Shown: positions 1-9,500 of the stretch, in pieces | Layout of the letters: each line of letters opens with the position of its first letter | Numbering within the stretch: position 1 is the first letter of the stretch | Origin: Megaleporinus macrocephalus | Lineage: Eukaryota > Chordata > Actinopteri > Characiformes > Anostomidae | DNA length: 64,000 bases | Assembly (NCBI GenBank): GCA_021613375.1 | Contig: CM038716.1 | Location: 10,086,766-10,150,765, forward strand | Direction: 5' to 3' | Translations under genes and position numbers: made by a program | Notes under the pieces: model-generated | What the model saw: only the letters and a program-made list of their open reading frames with translations | Databases searched by the model: none | Told to the model about the DNA's origin: nothing

Positions 1-1095
1 GTAACTAGTTACTACCCACCTCTGTATTAAATACTATAATATACTGAAGTACAGGTACTGAGTAACAGTAACTAGTTACTACCCACCTCTATATTTAATA
101 CTATAATATACTGAAGTACATGTATAGAGTAACTGTAACTAGTTACTGCCCACCTCTGTATTTAATATTATAATATACTGAAGTACATGTACTGAGTAAC
201 TGTAACTAGTTACTACCCACCTCTGTATTAAATACTATAATATACTGAAGAACATGTACTGAGTAACTAACTAGTTACTACTAACCTCTGTATTGATATA
301 ATAATGTACTGAAGTACAGGTACTGAGTAACTGTAACTAGTTACTACCCACCTCTGTATTAATTACTATAATATACTGAAGTACATGTACTAAGTAACAG
401 TAACTAATTACTACCCACCTCTGTATTTAATACTATGATATACTGAAGTACATGTACAGAGTAACTGTAACTAGTTACTACCCACCACTGTATTAATTAC
501 TGTAATGTACTGAAGTACAGGTACTGAGTAACTGTAACTAGTTACTACCCACCTCTGTATTAATTACTGTAATGTACCGAAGTACATGTACTGAGTAACA
601 GTAACTAGTTACTACCCACCTATATATTAATTACTCTAATATACTGAAGTACATGTACTGAGTAACAGTAACTAGTTACTACCCACCTCAATATTAATTA
701 CTATAATGTACTGAAGTACATGTACTGAGTAACAGTAACTAGTTACCACCCACCTCTATATTAATTACTGTAATGTACTGAAGTACATGTACTGAGTAAC
801 AGTAACTAGTTACTACCCACCTCTGTATTTAATACTATAATACACTGAAGTACATGTACTGAGTAACTGTAACTAGTTACTACTAACCTCTGTATTAATT
901 ACTATAATGTACTGAAGTACATGTACTGAGTAACTGTAACTAGTTACTACACACCTCTGTATTAATTACTATAATGTACTGAAGTACATGTACTGAGTAA
1001 CTGTAACTAGTTACTACCCACCTCTGAATTAATTGCTATGATATACTGAAGTACATGTACTGAGTAAAAGTAACTAGTTACTACTCACCTCTGTA
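1..1095. repeat. 67-bp satellite array
   Basis: About 16 head-to-tail copies of a 67-bp AT-rich unit, each starting near GTAACTAGTTACTAC and ending near ACTGAGTAAC. Units differ by scattered substitutions. Each contains a short palindrome around AACTAGTT. No open frame runs through it. The array is cut by the window's left edge and is not found again in the duplicated units to the right. Confidence 0.95.
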
Positions 1096-1252
1096 TTTGA
1101 CTGCAGTCTATTAAAGATGATATAATTAATGATGAAAAGCTTGTTAGCTGCTAGAAGAGGATGAGTTTAAGGCTGTGTCTATTATAAGAGTATTATATGG
1201 ACCACTGAGCTGAAGTCATTACATTTCTCTTTCAAAGTTCTTCACTTCTTCT

Positions 1253-1405
1253 CTCCTTCTCCTTTTCTGACTCTCTGACTCTGACTCTCTCTCTCTCTCT
1301 CTCTCCCTCTCTCTCAGTGGTTAATGGGAATGAAATGGGCTAGCCTGTGGGTGGAGAGAAGGATAGAGGCACTTTGTGTGCGAGTGTGTGTGTGTGTGTG
1401 TGTGT
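1253..1405. repeat. CT and TG microsatellites
   Basis: A pyrimidine tract with a (CT)n run at about 1280-1316 and a (TG)n run at about 1382-1405 flank a short unique stretch. They are simple repeats with no coding evidence. Confidence 0.85.
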
Positions 1406-1409
1406 CAGA

Positions 1410-4120
1410 GAGAGATGGATAGACGGGCGAGTCGGCTTTCCCCTGTGGGGGTTTCTCCATGCTCGATGACCATGGCTCGTGTTGTAGCAACAGGCCATAG
1501 CAACAAAGCCCCGGAGACGGCGGCCACATTAAGGCTGACCTCGGATCAGCCCGACTCCATGAACCCCCATTACGATCCGTTAAAGAAAACTGGCTTCGAA
1601 TCAGTCATCGCTTCTCCTCACCCCATTATGCCGAGGTCAAACACAGCCTCCAAAATCCACTTCACACTGAGTCCACACGGCCGCGCTCTGAGTAAGCACT
1701 CCGCAGAAACTTCATTAGTAACACCTTCCAGCTCCGCCGGCCGCTGTGCATCCCGAGCAGGGGCGTACGTTTAGGAGAAAGGACTGAAAAAAAAATTCCA
1801 AAGAAATATATATTTGGGTGATTCTTCAATTGCGGGCTCTTTTGTAATTTTTAGTTTTAAAGTAATGCATTTCACTAGAATTCCATTATAAACTCATACT
1901 GTTAGACTTAATTCTATTTAATTTCTATATAATTTTATAGAAGATACTGATGGTGAAATTGAAAACCAGTCATTACCATCAACAAACGTCATTACCATCT
2001 CAACAGGTTGTGTGTTGGTAATGACGTGTTGCGGTAATGACAATTTTCACTTAAAAATAAAAAAAAGCTATCTAGGCCGTGGATTTGCTAAAATTAGTTA
2101 ACAGCTAGTACAAGCAATACATAATAATATTGTAAAAAAACAATAATAAATATATTTAAGGATATATCTGAAGATCTACAGTTCCACCAAAGACAACCAA
2201 GGTACCACATGAAAGCTTAGAATCTCCACTTTTCGGTTGTTTTGTCATTTTTTCTTTATTGTCATTCAGAAAATAAATATTTTGTTCAAAAACGACCTTG
2301 TCCAGAGCGTTAGTATGACAAAATATTAGGTACACTACGAACATTTGTATTTTTCGTAATCTTTTGGCCAATCTGGACATATTATACATCAAACTAATGG
2401 GGAGACCCTCAGGATTACGATGGTGTAAGCTAGTATACTCTGTAATGTAGGAGTATTTAAATAAAAAAATAAAGAATAGCTTTTCAGAAAAGTGACGCCC
2501 CCTAGCGCCGCCACAACTTCCTCGTTCTGTGGCGCGTAATGGCTCTCAGCCGAGGGACCACCAAATGAACAACACGCCAGCCACATACCTCAGACTGTCA
2601 GCTTCAAAACCAGATCAAACTTGTGTTTTTCCAATAATCCGATCGTTAATAATATTCAATTTTGTGGAAGGAGTGCTCCGGAGATCCGACAGATCAGAAT
2701 AAAGAATTAGAATTGAAAAAATTATTAAAATATCTTCCACTCCGACTTCCGTGGTTTGGCGGATACCGTTGGAAAGCTCCGCCCTTCTTCTTTCCAAAAA
2801 CATGTCAATCAAGTCTGTGGACCAATCAGGTGCGGAGATATCTGAAGTAAAATTATATAGTAGAACAAATATATATAAATATATGAGAACCTTATAGACT
2901 AGATTTTATGAAGTAGAATAATAAACATTAAAACTATAGAGAGGAGAACAATCTTTGGAGTTTTACCAAACAAGTACAGATAAAGGCTAACCACCAGCTA
3001 ATATGTACAGCTTAAAGGGAACCCGGCTGGTAACACTTGTAAGTCTTAATATGATGTAATGACTCTAAATTATTAAAAGGTTGTTAAAAATCACTAAAAG
3101 TATCAGATTTATTAGATTTTGTGTAAAATCCGCTGCACGTGGGTCTCCATTGTTGTATCTACTGATGTGATCAGCGAGTAGTGACGTCAAATGGTTGCAG
3201 TAACCGGTCGTCACGCTTGAGCACAGCTAGCTACTAAACATGCTACTGTTCAGTCTTTACAGTTTGAACTAGAACTCAACATTTCTGACATCAGCGGTGA
3301 CATCACACACCACGTTAGTGTAAATGGTGAACAGAGAGGGTGGAGGAGAGAGTGACACAGTGCTGGAGTTGTTGTGAAGCTGTGTGTTGGTGTTGACGGA
3401 GAAGGAGAGTGTCTGTTAAAGGAGCTCCGCTTTCTAGCAGGAAACATTCACACTCAGTAAACAGCTCGATACACTGAACGGGAGTGTCTCTGAGCTTCAC
3501 ACTCCTTTATTAGTGAAGTAGTATGTTCACTACTAAGACTGGACTTTCACCTTCAGGATCCACAAACGAGGAGAAGCAGCTGACGCTAACGCTAAACGTT
3601 CTCAGGAGAGAGTCCAGCGCATGTTCACGTTCACGGTTCTTCTCGCGGTTCTCCAGAATCTGGAGCTTCTGGACTTCCTGTGTGGGGAAACTGTGGCACT
3701 GCATTGTGTTTTAGTCTACGCTTAAAACCAACAGCCTCCGTCAAGTCTCTCACCAGTGGTGGTCTACTGAACCACTCAAACTCATCCAGACTGAAGTGAG
3801 GAGAGCAGAGCGGGGGTCTTTGGGTAGCTGTGTTGGTCCACACGCTGCTTCACTAACTATTCTCCTTGTTTATGTTTGTGAAGCTGTTTAGACTAATATC
3901 AGTCTTCACACTGCCTTTCACTGAAACAACATCAACAACACAATGTACATGGTTTTCTTTAAGCTAGGTTAGTAACTAACACTCACTCCTTCACACCACA
4001 GTCCAGTTCAGACCTGAAACCATCTGACCTCATCTACCCAGCAGGCATTGTGTGTCAGTAATAATGGCTGCGTCCGTATGTTAAATATTTAGAATAAAAG
4101 AGTTAATTTATAAATAAATC
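1410..4120. other. flank with no recognisable gene
   Basis: Mixed AT-rich sequence lying outside the duplicated units. Several short open frames occur, the longest about 130 codons from 1376, but none shows a known domain, paired splice signals or a second copy in the window. Around 1965-2040, short CATTACC words are followed by inverted GGTAATG words, which suggests an old inverted-repeat element. I see no RNA gene here. Confidence 0.5.
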
Positions 4121-4123
4121 TGC

Positions 4124-4180
4124 TAGGACGAACAACACCATTCTGGCTAACAGCTGCACACATTGTGATGGTGCCACCCT
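4124..4180 (-). pseudogene. fragment of unit 0: IS630-like transposase remnant
   Basis: This short stretch matches about 39,095-39,152 in unit 2 and 54,720-54,778 in unit 3. On the minus strand it reads ITMCAAVSQNGVV, the same part of the dead DDE transposase that every unit carries. It is the left-most visible trace of the tandem duplication. Immediately to its right the sequence changes to a Tc1-like element, and unit-type sequence resumes at about 4,950. Confidence 0.7.
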
Positions 4181-4950
4181 GATGTGCACCTCAGCTCTCC
4201 TCTTTCCACCAGAACTGTCCGTCAGGAGCTCCACAGGATCAATGTACACGGCCGGACTGCTATAGCCAAACCTTTGGTCACTCGTGCCAAAGCCAAACGT
4301 CGGTTTCAATGGTGCAAGGAGTGCAAATCTTGGGCTGTGGACAATAAGAAACATGTATTGTTCTCTGATGATCCACCTTTACTGTTTTCCCCACATCCAG
4401 GAGAGTTACGGTGTGGAGAAGCCCCAAAGAAGCAGACCACCCAGACTGGTGCATGCCCAGAGTGAAGCATGGGGGTGGATCAGTGATGGTTTGGCCCAAT
4501 ACGTGTGCTAGATGGGCGTGTCACTGCCAAGGACTACCGAACCATTCTAGAGGACCATGTGCATCCAATGGTTCTAACATTGTATCCTGAAGGTGGTGCC
4601 GTGTATCAGGATGACAATGCACCAATACACACAGCAGGACTGGAGAAAGATTGGTTTGATGAACATGAAAGTGAAGCTGAACATCTCCCACGGGCTGCAC
4701 AGTCACCAGATCTAAATATTATTGAGCCACTTTGGGGTGTTTTGGAGGAGCGAGTCAGGAAACGTTTTCCTCCACCAGCATCACGTAGTGACCTGAACAC
4801 TGTCCTGCAAGAAGAATGGCTTAAAATGCCTCTGACCACTGTGCAGGACTTGTATATGTCATTCCCAAGACCAACTGATGGCCCTACACCATACTAATCA
4901 ATTATTGTGGTCTAAAACCAGGTGTTTCAGTTTCACTGTCCAACCCCTGT
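4181..4950 (+). mobile_element. truncated Tc1/mariner-like element with D-36-E spacing
   Basis: The plus strand encodes the catalytic part of a Tc1-like transposase. The first Asp region (VLFSDDP) near 4,360 lies in a frame broken by indels and stops. From 4505 an open frame of 130 codons carries YQDDNAPIHTA and SPDLNIIEPLW, with 36 residues between the second Asp and the Glu. Classic Tc1 has 34, and 36 fits the DD36E group. The right end (about 4,918-4,950) carries a TIR-like sequence, GTTTCACTGTCCAACCCCTG. No left TIR or N-terminal DNA-binding region is seen, so the copy is 5'-truncated and dead. It replaces about 1.5 kb of unit 0. Confidence 0.8.
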
Positions 4951-5034
4951 ATGTTTACACATAGATACATACATACACAGATTAAACAATATAATGTATT
5001 AATATATGTCACTGCATAGTAACAGTTTCCAAAC

Positions 5035-6030
5035 ACTGTATTACACTAATAAAGCCTGTAGACTCTCAGTAGATCATTCAGGAACATACCTGAACACTGT
5101 ATTACACTAATAAAGCCTGTAGACTCTCAGTAGATCATTCAGGAACATACCTGAACACTGTATTACACTAATAAAGCCTGTACACTCTCAGCAGATCATT
5201 CAGTAACATACCTGAACACTGTATTACACTAATAAAGCCTGTAGACTCTCAGCAGATCATTCAGTAACATACCTGAACACTGTATTACACTAATAAAGAC
5301 TGTAGAGTCTCAGCAGATCATTCAGTAACATACCTGAACACTGTATTATACTAATAAAGACTGTAGAGTCTCAGCAGATCATTCAGTAACATACCTGAAC
5401 ACTGTATTACACTAATAAAGCCTGTAGACTCTCAGCAGATCATTCAGTAACATACCTGAACACTGTATTACACTAATAAAGCCTGTAGACTCTCAGCAGA
5501 TCATTCAGTAACATACCTGAACACTGTATTACACTAATAAAGACTGTAGACTCTCAGCAGATCATTCAGTAACATACCTGAACACTGTATTACACTAATA
5601 AAGACTGTAGACTCTCAGCAGATCATTCAGTAACATACCTGAACACTGTATTACACTAATAAAGCCTGTAGACTCTCAGCAGATCATTCAGTAACATACC
5701 TGAACACTGTATTACACTAATAAAGCCTAGAGACCCTCAGCAGATCATTCAGTAAAATACCTGAACACTGTATTACACTAATAAAGCCTGTAGACTCTCA
5801 GCAGCTCATTCATTAACATACCTGAACACTGTATTACACTAATAAAGCCTGTGGACTCTCAGCAGATCATTCAGTAACATACCTGAACACTGTATTACAC
5901 TAATAAAGCCTGTAGACTCTCAGCAGATCATTCAGTAACATACCTGAACACTGTATTACACTAATAAAGCCTGTAGACTCTCAGCAGATCATTCAGTAAC
6001 ATACCTGAACACTGTATTACACTAATAAAT
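5035..6030. repeat. 61-bp satellite, unit 1
   Basis: About 16 tandem copies of a 61-bp unit containing AACACTGTATTACACTAATA. Every unit carries a plus-strand AATAAA hexamer. The same satellite opens units 2, 3 and 4 with far fewer copies (about 6, 8 and 5), so this array is the most expanded. Confidence 0.95.
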
Positions 6031-6119
6031 AATGAAGAGTAGTAGCATATTTTAATTTTTTTGTATTATTTTTATATTTGCCGATGTGTGAGTTTGGGGA
6101 GCGAGGGTTAGGGTGAGTT

Positions 6120-6510
6120 GAAGAAGGGTGGGTTTGATTTAGGAGGTTGAGGTTGATTCAGGAGGTTGAGGTTGATTTAGGAGGTTGAGGTTGATTCAGG
6201 AGGTTGAGGTTGATTCAGGAGGTTGAGGTTGATTCAGGAGGTTAAGGTTGATTTAGGAGGTTGAGGTTGATTCAGGAGGTTGAGGTTGATTTAGGAGGTT
6301 GAGGTTGATTCAGGAGGTTGAGGTTGATTCAGGAGGTTGGGGTTGATCGTAGGAGGTAGGGTTTGATTTTAGGAGGTAGGGTTTGATTGTAGGAAGTAGG
6401 GTTTGATTGTAAGAGGGTTGGGGTTTATTGTAGGAGGTAGGGTTTGATTGTTGGAGGTAGGGTTTGATTGTTGGAGGTAGGGTTTGAATGTTGGAGGTTG
6501 GGGTTGTTCT
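6120..6510. repeat. 19-20-bp G-rich minisatellite after gene copy 1
   Basis: Two related short units alternate. One is 19 bp (AGGAGGTTGAGGTTGATTC) on the left and one is 20 bp (TAGGAGGTAGGGTTTGATTG) on the right. The array lies just beyond the stop codon of the minus-strand gene and so probably falls in its 3' UTR. The plus strand is G-rich, so the transcript would be C-rich. Confidence 0.85.
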
Positions 6511-9500
6511 TTATAGCCATCTGTTGTCATGCTGACACCAGTCCGGTCTCTTACGTCCTCTGCCTCCACCACGCCTCCCTCTTCCTCCAAAGCCGCCTCT
6601 CTCCCTTTGTGGAGGAGCGCATCCATCATTATGGCTGGGGCCGTGACTTCTCTCAGTGGCCTCCTCCTCCCACTGGTGTCTCGGCACCCTAGGTCGTCCC
6701 TGGTGCCGATGCGTCCACTGAACTTCGGACTGCTGCCTGGGTCGATGATGGCAGTCAGTCCGTGGACGAGGAGGAGGCTGCACCCCAGGAGAGTCTCTGT
6801 GAGCTACAAATGCAGATACACTCATGTTAGTATCAGTGAGTAGTTACTGTAGAAGAACTTTCGGTTTCCTGAAGAACGTTTTAATAGAAGCTTCTATGTA
6901 AAACAGATGTGTGAGCATGAAGAACCTTGTAGAAGCTCCACTACCAGTGAAAGTTTATCTCTAGAGCCGTATATCCAACCCAAGATCTGAAAAAGTACCT
7001 TTTTTTGTAAGAGTGTATGTTCATGTAAACAGAATCTGAGATCTGTTTTCTTTACTCACCCCGAGATGACTGAGGTGGCTGACGTGGTGGAGGTGGCTGA
7101 GGACGTTGAGGCAGCTGACGTGGTTGACGCTGCTGACGTTGCTGAGGCGTCTGAGGCGTCTCAGGTGGGTAACGCGGCTGACGTGGCTGAGGTGGCTGAG
7201 GTGGATGGCGCGGATGACGTGGCTTAGATGGCTGAATTTTAGGTGCCATCCTCTTCATTTCATCCATGGTGGACTCAGCTGATGCTCGACCTTCCTCCAC
7301 CTCCTCGGTCTGGTCTCGTGCTGTAACATGAAGAAACATCAACAGCTGTCCAGATCCATCACTGTGGTTGGACCTGACTCTGGTGTTTGCGTTGCTCGCA
7401 TACAAACTGGACTCAGAGTCACCTCGTAAAACGAGCCCGAGCAGAATCAGTATGAGTTCAGATGAATATTAATAACTAACTAATAAATCCTGATGAAACA
7501 TTAGCAGTTCTTTAGACATTCTCAGTTATTAAGATGATGATCATCAAGCTACTAGGTTCTTCTACTCACCCAGACATCCGCAGTAATATGTACGGGCGTA
7601 GTCCAGCAGAGGCGCCAGCACCTCCACAATGTCCCGGTAATCAGGCGCCGAGGACATCAAGCACAGGAAGTCGTGGACTGATTTAATAGAAATAAATATT
7701 AGCAGTTGTTCAGCTGAGTCTTCATCACAGAACCTAGTAAAGATGGTGATCCTGATATTGAAGACTTGAGGATCAGCTGATCTGATGTTACTACTTCTTA
7801 AGCTCTAAAGATGATCAGCTCTTTCTGCTCATATCAGTCTGAGACCACCAGCTGTTACCACATGGGCTCTATCTTTAGTTTCTGGTGCTCATTAGCTTTA
7901 CTCACTGAGATGCTGATCCCTCCCGGTGACGAGCTCCTCCAGGATGCTATCCAGGGCCTGGGCGATGATGTCGGCCCTGGACTCGTTGTTGTTCACTAGT
8001 TCATTTGGAAAGAATGAATGAATACAGGTTCATATTAACATTAAACATGATTCCTACTTTTACCTGCATGTTATGATGATGACTCACCTGGAGGTTCTCT
8101 GTGCACCTTACGGAGGTACATCAGGGCGTTAGCAGCCAGCTGGACCAACAGCCCTGTCAGCATCTCATCCACTGGATTCACATTGATACACACTGTCAGT
8201 TCTCCAGCTGCATCGTTTTCACTCTTCATATATTTGCACTGAGCGTTTCCGGTACTTACCGAGCTGTGTGTACAGAGTGTCCAGGTGAGGGCAGAAGATG
8301 TCACGCAGGGCCTCCACCTCTGCATCCACCCCCACCTGTAGATCAGTTCCTGGTTCTGAAAGGATCAGCAGATGTTGAGTCATATTATGGTGGGTTCTGA
8401 TCATCAAGTCACATCACTAAATGCTACCTGACTGAGTTTGAGTGGTCATCATCAACTGATATAGTTCTATCTGCTGGAATGGACCAACGCCAGCCTAGTC
8501 TATTCTGCTGCCCTTGTGTCAGAGAAGGTTCTGGGTTCTGTTACTCACCCAGAGTCATGCTGGTGAATCCTCGGATGCTGTCCAGATGATGTGTTAACAG
8601 CACTCCGGCATCAGCAAACTCAGGAACTGTTTGCATCACCGACAGCACCTTGTTAACTGATTCAATAGAAATAAACATCAGCAGATGTTCAGCTGCTACA
8701 TCATCACAGAACCTGGTGAAGATGCTGATCCTGATATTGAATCTCTGAGTATCAGCAGATCTGATATTTACTGACCCAGCCAACATGTTCATGTGGACCC
8801 CACATCAGTTAAAGACGGGCTGCCGATTGGCTCCACTTGGGGCAACCTGGTAGGGGCCCACAGAGATTTGTCCATTGCCTTCATACGGGCCCTGTGTGTG
8901 TTTGTCAATGTGGACCAATAACTAGGGCCGATCCGGACTGCAAGATGGGCCCAAGTGAACAACCGACCATGTGAACAGTGCCATAACTGTGGGCCCCCAA
9001 CAGTAGCCTAAGTGGGACTCACAGCTGTAACCCAAACGGGGCAAAAAGTTATAACCCAGTGGGGCTCCATGTATCACCAATCATAAAGCCCCTACAAGCC
9101 CACGTGAAACCCATAAAGGCCAGATAAGAACCTTACGGGCCCCACATGGACATGTTGTCTGTGAAGTCTTTAGTATGATCTTTAATATTTAGTGTTTATG
9201 TGCTTTACTCACTCAGGTGCTGGTCAGGTGAGAATGCGAGTCTCTGCAGCAGCACAAGAACTACCTCGCAGGCGGCCTCGATCAGGGCGTTGGTGTTGTT
9301 CGCTGATGTTTGTAGAAGATATTCAGTGAGAGTGAGATGTTGAGAGATATTAAGATATTCATGTTTCTGCTTTTGTCTGAATGTAGTTTTTGTAGTGAGT
9401 TCTTCTTTTACTCACCCGGAGGGAACTTGAGGTTCTGCAGTTCAGATACCTGCATGTTCTCCAGCAGGTATCTGAATGCGTCTGCTGCAGAGATCACCCT

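Noticed and set aside
1376..1774. 132-codon plus-strand open frame
   Set aside because: It begins in the TG microsatellite, has no domain, no splice context and no second copy.
5035..6030. CRISPR-like regular repeat
   Set aside because: The 61-bp units are directly adjacent with no variable spacers and the genome is eukaryotic.
6369..6629. Minus-strand frame starting MMDALLHKGREAAL that reads through exon 14 into the minisatellite (also in units 2-4)
   Set aside because: It is out of phase with the upstream exons and its tail is simple repeat. A splice variant cannot be excluded, but nothing supports it.
6529..6843. 104-codon plus-strand frame found in all four units (also 22,200, 41,760, 60,646)
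   Set aside because: It is the antisense shadow of exon 14, which has a matching acceptor, phase and stop on the minus strand.
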